From Phytopseudomonas straminea (GTDB taxonomy: Bacteria > Pseudomonadota > Gammaproteobacteria > Pseudomonadales > Pseudomonadaceae): a DNA stretch of 64,000 nucleotides. Where the stretch lies: assembly GCF_900112645.1 (NCBI RefSeq), contig NZ_FOMO01000009.1, positions 62,001 to 126,000 of the forward strand, in the 5' to 3' direction. The position numbers and the translations under genes are program-made. Positions 9,257-17,246 of the stretch are shown here, one piece after another. Positions within the stretch are counted from its first letter, which is position 1. Each line of letters begins with the position of its first letter. Under the pieces are notes generated by a model, which worked only from the letters and a program-made list of their open reading frames with translations, was not told where the DNA came from and searched no databases.

Positions 9257-10645
9257 ATGGCCGTCAGCGTATTCGACCTGTTCAAAGTGGGCATCGGCCC
9301 ATCGAGCTCACACACCGTTGGCCCGATGCGTGCGGCCGCCCTGTTCACCCATGCATTGGAAAACCAGGGCCACATGCCCAATGTGGTGCGTGTGGTCGCC
9401 GAGCTGTACGGTTCGCTGGGCGCCACTGGCAAGGGCCATGGCAGTGACAAGGCGGTACTGCTCGGCCTTAGCGGCTATGAGCCGGATACCGTGGATGTCG
9501 AGCAGGTTCCTGGCTATATCGATGCCATTCGCACCGATAAGCGCATCACCTTGCCTGGTGGTCATTCGGTCGCTTTCAACGAGAAGACCGACCTCAAGAT
9601 GATCCGCAAGGCGCTGCCGCTGCACGCCAACGGCCTGCGCTTCGCCGCCTTCGATGAGGCCGGGCTGCAGGTGCACGAGGCCACCTATTACTCGGTAGGC
9701 GGCGGTTTCGTGGTCAGCGAGGCGGTGCTCGCCGACGGCTCCAAGCACAAGGTCATCGCGCCGGACGCCACTACGCTGCCGCTGCCGTTTCGCACTGGTG
9801 CCGACCTGCTGCGTCTGAGCCGCGAGCATGGCGTGGGCATCGCCGAGATCATGCGCCGCAACGAGCGCCACTGGCGCACCGATGAAGAAATCGATAACGG
9901 TCTGCTGGGGATCTGGAAGGTGATGCAGGGCTGCGTCGAGCGCGGCTGCCGTACCGAAGGCATTCTGCCCGGCGGCTTCAAGGTGCGTCGCCGGGCGGCG
10001 ATCCTGGCGCGCAAGCTGGGCGGCTTCCAGCGCAGCTACACCGAAGATCCGCTGCGCATGCTCGACTGGGTCAACCTCTGGGCCCTGGCGGTGAACGAAG
10101 AAAACGCAGCGGGTGGCCGCGTGGTGACCGCGCCCACCAACGGCGCCGCCGGCATCATCCCCGCCGTGCTGCATTACTACGCCAACGCGATTTCCGGTGC
10201 CAACGAGCGCGGCGTCATCGATTTTCTGCTCACCGCTGGCGCCATCGGCATTCTTTACAAGGAAAACGCTTCGATCAGCGGTGCCGAAGTGGGTTGCCAG
10301 GGCGAGGTCGGCGTGGCCTGTTCGATGGCTGCCGGTGCGCTGTGCGCGGTGCTTGGCGGCACTCCGGAGCAGGTCGAGAACGCCGCGGAAATCGGCATGG
10401 AGCACCACCTGGGCCTGACCTGCGACCCGGTCGGCGGCCTGGTACAGATCCCCTGCATCGAGCGTAACGCCATCGCTTCGGTAAAGGCCATCAACGCCGC
10501 ACGCATGGCGCTGTATGGCGATGGTTCGCACTACGTGAGTCTGGACAAGGTGATCAAGACCATGCGCGAAACCGGCGCCGACATGCTGACCAAGTACAAG
10601 GAAACCGCCCGTGGCGGCCTGGCGGTGAATATCGTCGAGTGCTGA
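9257..10645 (+). CDS. sdaA: L-serine ammonia-lyase (L-serine dehydratase), iron-sulfur type
   Basis: A 462-residue single-chain L-serine dehydratase that converts L-serine to pyruvate and ammonia with a 4Fe-4S cluster. The beta domain starts VFDLFKVGIGPSSSHTVGPM at the N-terminus; the alpha domain carries the cluster cysteines in GCQGEVGVACSMAAGALC and in LTCDPVGGLVQIPCIERN. The length matches E. coli SdaA/SdaB (about 455). The ATG is preceded by AGAAGAAAAA. The serine transporter SstT lies downstream on the same strand and a LysR gene diverges upstream, forming a serine uptake and degradation locus. Whether to call it sdaA or sdaB is a matter of convention. Confidence 0.93.
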   Translation: MAVSVFDLFKVGIGPSSSHTVGPMRAAALFTHALENQGHMPNVVRVVAELYGSLGATGKGHGSDKAVLLGLSGYEPDTVDVEQVPGYIDAIRTDKRITLPGGHSVAFNEKTDLKMIRKALPLHANGLRFAAFDEAGLQVHEATYYSVGGGFVVSEAVLADGSKHKVIAPDATTLPLPFRTGADLLRLSREHGVGIAEIMRRNERHWRTDEEIDNGLLGIWKVMQGCVERGCRTEGILPGGFKVRRRAAILARKLGGFQRSYTEDPLRMLDWVNLWALAVNEENAAGGRVVTAPTNGAAGIIPAVLHYYANAISGANERGVIDFLLTAGAIGILYKENASISGAEVGCQGEVGVACSMAAGALCAVLGGTPEQVENAAEIGMEHHLGLTCDPVGGLVQIPCIERNAIASVKAINAARMALYGDGSHYVSLDKVIKTMRETGADMLTKYKETARGGLAVNIVEC

Positions 10646-10668
10646 ACCGAGCGCCTGCGCAAGCTACC

Positions 10669-10696
10669 GGATGCGCGGCCTGAAGGTCGCGCATCC
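10669..10696 (+). terminator. Stem-loop after serine dehydratase, possible terminator
   Basis: GGATGCGCG (10669-10677) pairs perfectly with CGCGCATCC (10688-10696), with an inner CCT/AGG extension, 24 nt after the stop codon. There is no downstream T-run, so this may be an mRNA 3'-end stabiliser rather than an intrinsic terminator. Confidence 0.5.
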
Positions 10697-10739
10697 TGCT
10701 TCACCCGTTCCACAACAATAACAAGTGAGATCCACCTGC

Positions 10740-10853
10740 ATGACCATTCAAGCCATCCTGATGGCGCTGATTCCAGTCCCTCTCCTTGAGCCCGCTCGCC
10801 TCGGCTCTGCCACGTCAACAACGAACCCGGGCTGCCCTATCCGCAGCTCGTGA
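10740..10853 (+). CDS. Possible 37-residue small ORF upstream of sstT
   Basis: An ATG preceded by AAGTGAGA opens a frame of 37 codons beginning MTIQAILMALIPVP, hydrophobic at its start and Ser/Thr/Pro-rich at its end. No family is recognised. It could be a leader peptide, a gene remnant or chance. It ends about 78 nt before the candidate sstT -10 box, so it would belong to the dehydratase transcript rather than to the sstT transcript. Only weak ribosome-binding-site evidence supports it. Confidence 0.15.
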   Translation: MTIQAILMALIPVPLLEPARLGSATSTTNPGCPIRSS

Positions 10854-10901
10854 AGCCGAGCGCGCTGCGTTCGGCCTGCATTCGTTCTTGTCTTCTGTCG
10901 C

Positions 10902-10936
10902 TCTAGCTCGCTAGATCGTTAGCAGGCTCATATAAT
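10902..10936 (+). promoter_or_regulatory. Candidate sstT promoter with overlapping palindrome
   Basis: A perfect TATAAT lies at 10931-10936, with a poor -35 region (TCGCTA, 10908-10913, 17-bp spacing). The -35 region overlaps a palindrome, TCTAG-CTCG-CTAGA (10902-10915). A weak -35 with an overlapping dyad would suit an activator- or repressor-controlled promoter. About 100 nt of leader would precede the sstT start. Confidence 0.42.
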
Positions 10937-11038
10937 CGCCGGTTGTTTTGGAGTGACCTGCCCGGTTGGCGCGGCCCATGCCCTTGCTGACCTGTCCCCA
11001 ATGCAACCAAGCCTCGAATTCTGGACAGCGTCTACAAC

Positions 11039-12271
11039 ATGAATACCTTAAAACGCATTGCTTCCGCCTACTCGAACACCAGCCTGGTGCTACGCATCTT
11101 CATCGGCCTGGTGCTCGGCATTCTGCTCGCCTACTTCGCCCCTGATGCGGCCCTCAAGGTCGGCCTGCTCGGCGAGCTGTTCGTCCTGGCCCTGAAGGCC
11201 GTTGCACCGGTGTTGGTGCTGGTGCTGGTGACTTCCTCCCTGGCGGCCCATCAGAGCGGCCAGCCGACCCACATTCGCCCGGTGCTGCTGATGTACCTGA
11301 TCAGCACCTTCAGCGCCGCGGCCCTGGCAGTGTGCGCCAGCTTCCTGTTTCCCACCATGCTGTCGCTGGATGTCGGAGCGGCCGAAGGCAACCCGCCGGG
11401 CAGCATCATCGACGTGCTGCACAATCTGCTGACCAGCATCTTCGTCGGCCCGATCCAGGCGCTCAACACCTCCAACTACATCGCCATCCTCGCCTGGGCG
11501 ATCGCACTGGGTCTGTTCCTGCGTAATGCTGCGCCAAGCACCCGCACCATGCTGCATGACCTGTCGGGCGCCTTTACCCAGGTGGTGCGCTTCGTCATCA
11601 ACCAGGCCCCGATCGGCATCTTCGGCCTGGTGTCCAGCACCCTGGCCCAGTCCGGTTTCGATGCGCTTTACGGCTACGCGCGACTGCTGATGGTGATGAT
11701 CGGCTGCATGCTGGTCGTGACCCTGGTCATCAACCCGCTGCTGGCCTACCTGAAGATGCGCCGCAACCCATACCCGCTGCTGTTCACCGTGTTGCGCGAA
11801 AGCGCGGTGACGGCCTTCTTCACTCGCAGCTCGGCGGCCAACATTCCGGTCAACCTGCGCCTGTGCGAGAAGCTCAAGCTGGACAAGGACACCTACTCGA
11901 TCACCATCCCGCTGGGCGCGACCATCAACATGGCCGGCGCGGCGATCACCATCTCCGTGATGGCCCTGGCGACTACTCACACTCTGGGCATCAACGTCGA
12001 CCTGCCGACCGCGCTGCTGCTGTGCGTGGTGTCGTCCCTGGCGGCGGCGGGCGTATCCGGTGTGGCCGGTGGGTCGTTGCTGCTGATCCCGATGGCCACC
12101 AGTCTGTTCGGCATCGACACCGAAATCGCCATGCAGGTAGTCGCCATCGGCTTCGTCATCGGCGTGGTGCAGGATTCCTTCGAAACGGCGCTCAACTCCC
12201 ACACCGACGTGGTGTTCACTGCGGCGGTGTCCTATGCGGGGGAGGCGCAGGCCGGTCAGGTCGATGCCTGA
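11039..12271 (+). CDS. sstT: Serine/threonine:Na+ symporter SstT
   Basis: A 410-residue inner-membrane transporter of the DAACS (SLC1-type) family that imports L-serine and L-threonine with Na+. The sequence is almost entirely hydrophobic helices. Family hallmarks are visible: the Ser-rich reentrant hairpin FTRSSAANIPVNLRLCEKL, the NMAG motif of TM7 in GATINMAGAAITISVMAL, and the VAGGSLLLIPMA segment followed by GVVQDSFETALNSHTDVVFTAAV. Length and ends match E. coli SstT. Next to serine dehydratase it would supply the substrate for serine catabolism or remove toxic serine. A strong terminator follows. Confidence 0.93.
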   Translation: MNTLKRIASAYSNTSLVLRIFIGLVLGILLAYFAPDAALKVGLLGELFVLALKAVAPVLVLVLVTSSLAAHQSGQPTHIRPVLLMYLISTFSAAALAVCASFLFPTMLSLDVGAAEGNPPGSIIDVLHNLLTSIFVGPIQALNTSNYIAILAWAIALGLFLRNAAPSTRTMLHDLSGAFTQVVRFVINQAPIGIFGLVSSTLAQSGFDALYGYARLLMVMIGCMLVVTLVINPLLAYLKMRRNPYPLLFTVLRESAVTAFFTRSSAANIPVNLRLCEKLKLDKDTYSITIPLGATINMAGAAITISVMALATTHTLGINVDLPTALLLCVVSSLAAAGVSGVAGGSLLLIPMATSLFGIDTEIAMQVVAIGFVIGVVQDSFETALNSHTDVVFTAAVSYAGEAQAGQVDA

Positions 12272-12285
12272 CCTGCTCTGCTAAG

Positions 12286-12313
12286 AAAAAACGCGCCCTT
12301 GGGCGCGTTTTTT
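12286..12313. terminator. Bidirectional rho-independent terminator after sstT
   Basis: ACGCGCCC (12291-12298) and GGGCGCGT (12301-12308) form an 8-bp stem with a two-base loop, flanked by AAAAA upstream and TTTTT downstream. It therefore works on both strands, ending sstT (+) and the convergent flavoprotein gene (-). Confidence 0.9.
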
Positions 12314-12328
12314 ATGAGCGACTGCCGG

Positions 12329-13513
12329 CTATACGTATTGTGCGGCGGCGTAGCCCGAGGCCCAGGCCCACTGGAAGTTGAAGCCGCCCAGATGGCCGGT
12401 GACGTCCAGCACCTCGCCGACGAAGTAGAGTCCCGGTGATTTCAGCGACTCCATGGTCTTGGACGACACCTCGCGGGTGTCGACGCCGCCCAGGGTGACT
12501 TCCGCCGTGCGGTAGCCCTCGGTGCCGGCCGGCACCAGCTGCCAGTCCGAGAGACGTTCGGCGATCGCCTTCAGCTCCGCCGGGGTGTATTGCTTCATCG
12601 GCTTGGAGGCGAACCAGTGTTCGGCCAAGAGGCCGGCCATCTTCTTGGTGAACAGCTCGCCCAGCAGGGTTTTCAGTTCGCTGTTGGGCCGTTCGCGCTG
12701 CTGGGTCTGTAGCCACTCGGGCAGGTCGATATGCGGCAGCAGGTCGATGCTGACCGTATCGCCGGGCTGCCAGTAGGAGGAAATCTGCAGAATCGCCGGG
12801 CCGCTGAGGCCGCGGTGGGTGAACAGTATGTTCTCCACGAAGCTCTGGCCGTTGCAGCTGACCCGGCAATCTTCCACTGAAGTGCCTGAGAGCTCCGTGC
12901 ACAGGGTTTTCAGTTGCGGGTCTGTGAGCGTGAACGGCACCAGGCCGGCGCGGGTCGGTAGCAGTTCGTGGCCGAACTGGCGAGCAATCTGGTAACCGAA
13001 GCCAGTGGCGCCCAGGGTCGGGATCGACAGCCCGCCAGTGGCGATCACCAGGGATTGGCAGGCGACCGCGCCGAGGCTGGTGGTTAGCCGGTAGCCATTT
13101 TCGGCGCGCTCGATGGCGGTCACCGACGTGTCCAGACGCAGGTCGACGCCGGTCTGCGCGCATTCATCGAGCAGCATGGCGAGGATGTCGCTGGATTTGT
13201 TATCGCAGAACAGCTGGCCGAGCTTCTTCTCGTGGTAGGGCACGCCGTGCTTGGCGACCAGAGCGATGAAATCCCACTGGGTGAAGCGCGCCAGGGCGGA
13301 TTTGCAGAAATGCGGGTTGTGCGACAGAAAGTTGCCGGGCTCGCAGTACATATTGGTGAAGTTGCAGCGCCCGCCGCCGGACATCAGGATCTTCTTGCCG
13401 GCCTTGTTGGCGTGGTCGAGCAGCAGCACGCGCCGCCCGCGAGCTGCGGCGGTCATCGCGCACATCAGTCCGGCGGCGCCGGCACCGATGATGACAACCT
13501 GGGGTGAAAGCAC
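12329..13513 (-). CDS. BaiN/YhiN-family FAD-dependent oxidoreductase
   Basis: A 394-residue flavoprotein of the HI0933/YhiN/BaiN family. The N-terminus has the Rossmann dinucleotide-binding motif VVIIGAGAAGLMCAM followed by the family signature GKKILMSGGGRCNFTN. A second nucleotide motif, IATGGLSIPTLGATGFG, and the C-terminal YFVGEVLDVTGHLGGFNFQWA are also typical. No physiological reaction is settled for most members. The frame is open upstream to 13762; the GTG at 13513 was chosen because a GAGGA Shine-Dalgarno lies 6-7 nt before it and the Rossmann fold starts five residues later. It shares a terminator with sstT. Confidence 0.85.
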   Translation of the reverse strand: MLSPQVVIIGAGAAGLMCAMTAAARGRRVLLLDHANKAGKKILMSGGGRCNFTNMYCEPGNFLSHNPHFCKSALARFTQWDFIALVAKHGVPYHEKKLGQLFCDNKSSDILAMLLDECAQTGVDLRLDTSVTAIERAENGYRLTTSLGAVACQSLVIATGGLSIPTLGATGFGYQIARQFGHELLPTRAGLVPFTLTDPQLKTLCTELSGTSVEDCRVSCNGQSFVENILFTHRGLSGPAILQISSYWQPGDTVSIDLLPHIDLPEWLQTQQRERPNSELKTLLGELFTKKMAGLLAEHWFASKPMKQYTPAELKAIAERLSDWQLVPAGTEGYRTAEVTLGGVDTREVSSKTMESLKSPGLYFVGEVLDVTGHLGGFNFQWAWASGYAAAQYV

Positions 13514-13535
13514 GGCATGTTCCTCATACGCTGGG

Positions 13536-13559
13536 GCGCCGGCGTGGCTGGGCCGGCGC
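13536..13559 (-). other. GC-rich hairpin upstream of the flavoprotein gene
   Basis: GCGCCGGC (13536-13543) and GCCGGCGC (13552-13559) form a perfect 8-bp stem 23 bp before the flavoprotein start codon, in its probable leader. It could modulate translation or be incidental in GC-rich DNA. The rest of the 269-bp gap to 13782 shows nothing convincing. Confidence 0.25.
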
Positions 13560-13782
13560 GAAACGGCGCAGTTTACCTGAAGGCATGCGGACGCTGTGGA
13601 GGCCAGCCTGGCCGCGCGTCCGGCTGGCAGGATTCTTCGAACCGTGGCTGCGCGATTCAGGTCTAGCAGATAAGCGTCAATCGCGAGCTGGGCTGGCGAT
13701 TTGCCGCTATCTTGTCTATCAGCCTTATTGCCGTGTTCTTTCGCGGCTTCCTTCCCGTCCACCCTGCAGGGCTTGCCACCAA

Positions 13783-14517
13783 TTGAAAATCGGGCGTGTC
13801 TGGTTGCTGTCGCTGGTGTTGTTGCCGTGGGTTGCCAATGCGCAGCCTCTGCGTCTGGTCGCCGACAGTTGGCCGCCGTTCACCGATCAGCGCCTACCCG
13901 GCGGCGGTTTGGCGGTGGAGCTGGTAAGCACCGCACTCACGCGTGCCGGCTACGCCAGCGACTACCGTGAAGTGCCCTGGCAGCGTGCCGTGCTGGGCCT
14001 GCAACGTGGCGACTACGATGTGCTGATCACCGCCTGGTACAGCCGGGAGCGCGAGGGCTTCGGTCATTTCTCGGCGCCTTATCTGGTCAACCGTATTCGT
14101 GTGGTACAGCGCAAGGGCGGCGGCGTCATCTTCAATCAGCTCGCCGACCTGCATGCCCACGAGATTGCCGTGCGCCGCGGCTATGCCTACTCGCCGGCGT
14201 TCATGGCCGACGACCAGTTGCAGACGGTCGAGGTCAGCAGCTTCGAGAGTGCCGCGCAGATGGTGCACCACGGCCGGGTGGAGCTGGCGCTGGAGGATGA
14301 GTACGTGGCGCGCTTTCTGTACAACAACGCGCTGCGCGACATAGCCGACGACCTCGAGTTTCTGCCGATGCCGCTGAGCGAGAACGGCCTGCACATTCTC
14401 ATTCGCCTGACTCACGGCGAGCATGCCGAGATCGCTCGCCGTTTCGATGCCGCCATCGCCGCCATGCAGGCGGACGGCAGCTATGCGGCGATCATGGCGC
14501 GCTACGGCTTGCAGTGA
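13783..14517 (+). CDS. Periplasmic amino-acid-type solute-binding protein (PF00497)
   Basis: A 244-residue secreted protein. The signal peptide IGRVWLLSLVLLPWVANA is followed by a family 3 bilobal binding fold: LRLVADSWPPFTD, GGLAVELVSTAL, RAVLGLQRGDYDVLITAWYSRERE, ISENGLHI-like lobe 2 (here LSENGLHILI) and a final DGSYAAIMARYGL. These resemble polar amino-acid ABC binding proteins, but there are no permease or ATPase genes beside it. The start is taken as TTG at 13783 because it directly precedes the signal peptide; the frame extends upstream without a plausible protein. It converges on a diguanylate cyclase gene with four bases between stops. It may serve a sensory or orphan transport role. 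Confidence 0.74.
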   Translation: MKIGRVWLLSLVLLPWVANAQPLRLVADSWPPFTDQRLPGGGLAVELVSTALTRAGYASDYREVPWQRAVLGLQRGDYDVLITAWYSREREGFGHFSAPYLVNRIRVVQRKGGGVIFNQLADLHAHEIAVRRGYAYSPAFMADDQLQTVEVSSFESAAQMVHHGRVELALEDEYVARFLYNNALRDIADDLEFLPMPLSENGLHILIRLTHGEHAEIARRFDAAIAAMQADGSYAAIMARYGLQ

Positions 14518-14521
14518 GCGG

Positions 14522-15757
14522 TCATTGCCAGACGGTGCGCCCGCGGCCCTGGCGCTTGGCCTGGTAGAGCTGCTGGTCCGCCAGGTGCAGCAGGCTTTCC
14601 AAGTCTTCGGGTGCGCCATGGTAGATGCCGGCGCTGAATGACAGCGGCGGCGCGCTGGCGGCGTATTTCACCTGCCGGCATTGTTCGCGCAGTTCATCGA
14701 GCGCCAGGCGCAATGACTCGCCATCCTGCGGACTGACCATGGCGAACTCTTCGCCGCCCAGGCGGCCGAGCAGCGTGTCCGGAAAGGCCGCCCGAAACGC
14801 CCGACTGAAGCCGATCAGCGCGGCATCGCCGGCCGCGTGGCCGTATTCATCGTTGATCTGCTTGAACAGGTCCATGTCCAGCATCGCCACGCTCAGGTTG
14901 TGGCCGCTGCGCTGCGCCTGCTGGAACTGCTGGATGCCTTGCTCGTAGAAGGCGCGGCGGTTGTTCAGACCGGTCAGGGCGTCGTACTGCGCGGCCTTTT
15001 TCAGGGCGCGCAGCATGTCGCGGCGCTCCAGGGTGAACATCACCCGGCAGGTCAGCTCTTCGGGGCAGAACGGCTTGCGCAGGAAGTCATCGGCGCCGTG
15101 CTTGATGAACATGGCGCTCAGCGAGCCCTTGGTGTCGGCGGACAGGCCGAGGATCACCAGGTCGTTGCGCTTCATCTTCTGGCGCAGCAGCTTGACCAGC
15201 TCGAAGCCGCTGATGCCCGGCATGCTGTGGTCGACCACCAGCATGTCGACATCCGGCTGCTCCTTGAGAATGCGCAGGGCTTCATCGCCGTCGTGGGCGT
15301 CGATGATCTGGTAGCGGTGCGGCACCAGCACGTGGCGGATGAAGTTGCGGGTGGCCTCGGAGTCCTCGGCGACCAGGATTTTCACGTGGCTGTTGCTCTC
15401 CAGGCGATGCAGTAGCCGGAACGCATACTCGTAGGAGTGCTGGCTTTCCTTGAGCACGTAGTCGACCACGCCCTTGAGCAGGAGCTCGTCGCGGCGCTTC
15501 TCGTTGTACGAGCCGCTGAGCACGATGCAGGGCAAACCGTAGCGCATCACCAGGTCGACGCTTTCGCCATCCGGTGCATCGGGCAGGTGCAGGTCGACGA
15601 TGGCGGCGAAGAACAGTTCGGCCGAGGCTTCGAGCATCATCTCGGCTTCAGCGAGGGAGGCGCAGAACACTGGTTGCAGGTTCGGCTCGTGGCGAAACAG
15701 GTGCTCGAGGATCTTGAGCACCAGCGGGCTGTCTTCGATGACCAGAATATTGCGCAC
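14522..15757 (-). CDS. Two-receiver response regulator with diguanylate cyclase domain
   Basis: A 411-residue cytoplasmic protein with three domains. Receiver 1 (about 1-118) has acidic E8/D9, phosphoacceptor D55 and K103. Receiver 2 (about 125-243) has E131/D132, D176 and K228. A C-terminal GGDEF domain (about 253-411) carries GRLGGEEF at 332-338, consistent with active c-di-GMP synthesis. The RxxD inhibitory I-site expected just before GGEEF is absent (A-F-P-D at 324-327). The layout resembles PleD. No histidine kinase gene is adjacent. The start is the ATG with a GGAGGC-like sequence upstream on the minus strand. The cellular output is unknown. Confidence 0.88.
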   Translation of the reverse strand: MRNILVIEDSPLVLKILEHLFRHEPNLQPVFCASLAEAEMMLEASAELFFAAIVDLHLPDAPDGESVDLVMRYGLPCIVLSGSYNEKRRDELLLKGVVDYVLKESQHSYEYAFRLLHRLESNSHVKILVAEDSEATRNFIRHVLVPHRYQIIDAHDGDEALRILKEQPDVDMLVVDHSMPGISGFELVKLLRQKMKRNDLVILGLSADTKGSLSAMFIKHGADDFLRKPFCPEELTCRVMFTLERRDMLRALKKAAQYDALTGLNNRRAFYEQGIQQFQQAQRSGHNLSVAMLDMDLFKQINDEYGHAAGDAALIGFSRAFRAAFPDTLLGRLGGEEFAMVSPQDGESLRLALDELREQCRQVKYAASAPPLSFSAGIYHGAPEDLESLLHLADQQLYQAKRQGRGRTVWQ

Positions 15758-15793
15758 GGAGCCCCCTATACCCGCTCTGCCGATAGCTTGAGT

Positions 15794-17173
15794 CTAGAGC
15801 GTGCGCACGCGTAGCGAGCGACCTTTTATCTTGCCTTCGCTGAGACATTTGAGCGCTTGCACGGCCAGGCTGCGTTCAACGGCGACATAGGCCTGGAAGT
15901 CGAAGATGGCGATCTTGCCGACCTTCGCGCCAGGGATGCCACCTTCGCCGGTCAGGGCACCGAGAATATCGCCGGGGCGCAGCTTGTCCTTGCGCCCGGC
16001 GCCGATGCACAGCGTCATCATCAGCGGCTGCAATGGCGCGCCGCCCTGGTGTTTCAGGCTGCTCAGCGGGTGCCAGTTCAGCGGCGATTTCTGCAGGTTC
16101 TCGATGGCTTGGGCGCGATGACCTTCGGCCGGGGCGACCAGGCTCACCGCCAGGCCTTTCTCGCCGGCACGGCCAGTACGACCTACGCGGTGGATATGAA
16201 TTTCCGAATCGCGCGCCAGTTCGACGTTGATCACCATGTCCAGGGCGTCGATATCCAGGCCGCGGGCGGCCACGTCGGTGGCGACCAGTACCGACAGGCT
16301 GCGGTTGGCGAACATCGCCAGCACCTGGTCGCGGTCACGTTGCTCCAGGTCGCCATGCAGGGCGGCGGCGGAGATGCGCTTGGCGGTGAGATGGTCGACC
16401 ACCTCCTGGCACTGCTGTTTGGTGAAGCAGAAGGCCACGCAGGAGGTCGGGCGGAAGCAGTTGAGCAGCTTGACCACGGCGTCCAGGCGGTCTTCCGGGG
16501 CGATTTCGTAGAAGCGCTGTTCGATCTGGCTGTCGTCGTGCAGCGCCTCGACCTTGACCTGCTGCGGATTGCGCATGAAGGTCGCCGACAGCTGCTTGAT
16601 ACCGGCTGGGTAGGTGGCCGAGAACAGCAGCGTCTGGCGGCGCTCAGGGGTCTGGCCGATGATCTCGGCGATGCTGTCGTAGAAGCCCATGTCGAGCATG
16701 CGGTCGGCTTCGTCGAGCACCAGGGTGTTGAGGCCATCCAGCGTCAGAGTACCTTTGGCCAGGTGTTGCTGCACACGACCCGGGGTGCCGACGATGATCT
16801 GCGCGCCATGCTCCAGGGAGCCGATTTGTGGGCCCATGGGCACACCACCACACAGGGTGAGAATCTTGATGTTGTCCTCGCTGCGCGCCAGGCGGCGCAA
16901 TTCCTTGGCGACCTGGTCGGCCAGCTCTCGGGTCGGGCACAGCACCAGCGCCTGGCAGCCGAAGTAGCGCGGATTGAGCGGCGCCAGCAGGCCGATGCCG
17001 AAGGCCGCGGTCTTGCCGCTACCGGTCTTGGCCTGGGCGATCAGGTCCATGCCCTTGAGCATCACTGGCAGGCTCTGCGCCTGGATGGGCGTCATCTGCG
17101 CGTAACCGAGGGACTCGAGGTTCGCCAGCATGGCGGGCGACAGGGCAAGCGAGGAGAAAGCGGTGGCGGTCAC
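15794..17173 (-). CDS. dbpA: ATP-dependent RNA helicase DbpA
   Basis: A DEAD-box helicase of 459 residues acting in 50S ribosome assembly through helix 92 of 23S rRNA. It has the Q motif (MTPIQ), Walker A AKTGSGKT, PTRELADQV, GTPGR, LDEADRMLD, the SAT motif in LLFSATYP, and HRVGRTGRAG. The C-terminal DbpA RNA-binding domain is present (RPGDILGALTGEGG, then KIGKIAIFDF-like VGKIAIFDF). The GTG at 17173 was taken as start because it matches the usual short N-terminus TAFSSL; the frame is open 17 codons further upstream. Confidence 0.93.
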   Translation of the reverse strand: MTATAFSSLALSPAMLANLESLGYAQMTPIQAQSLPVMLKGMDLIAQAKTGSGKTAAFGIGLLAPLNPRYFGCQALVLCPTRELADQVAKELRRLARSEDNIKILTLCGGVPMGPQIGSLEHGAQIIVGTPGRVQQHLAKGTLTLDGLNTLVLDEADRMLDMGFYDSIAEIIGQTPERRQTLLFSATYPAGIKQLSATFMRNPQQVKVEALHDDSQIEQRFYEIAPEDRLDAVVKLLNCFRPTSCVAFCFTKQQCQEVVDHLTAKRISAAALHGDLEQRDRDQVLAMFANRSLSVLVATDVAARGLDIDALDMVINVELARDSEIHIHRVGRTGRAGEKGLAVSLVAPAEGHRAQAIENLQKSPLNWHPLSSLKHQGGAPLQPLMMTLCIGAGRKDKLRPGDILGALTGEGGIPGAKVGKIAIFDFQAYVAVERSLAVQALKCLSEGKIKGRSLRVRTL

Positions 17174-17246
17174 GGTACGGGCCTGAAGAGCGTTCGAAAA
17201 GAGCGCTAGTGTAACAGGCGCCACGCCATGGCCTGCCGACTGCTCG

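Larger units (their letters stand above)
10646..11038. other. Intergenic region between serine dehydratase and sstT
   Basis: This 393-bp gap holds a stem-loop soon after the dehydratase stop, a doubtful 37-codon open frame, and a likely sstT promoter with a small palindrome. A frame opening at 10978 (Met-Pro-Leu-Leu-Thr-Cys-Pro) was considered and rejected. The separate promoter suggests that sstT can be transcribed independently of the dehydratase. Confidence 0.5.

Noticed and set aside
10978..11140. Short plus-strand frame with a Cys-Pro-x-Cys start overlapping the sstT start
   Set aside because: It overlaps sstT out of frame for most of its length and has no second Cys pair.
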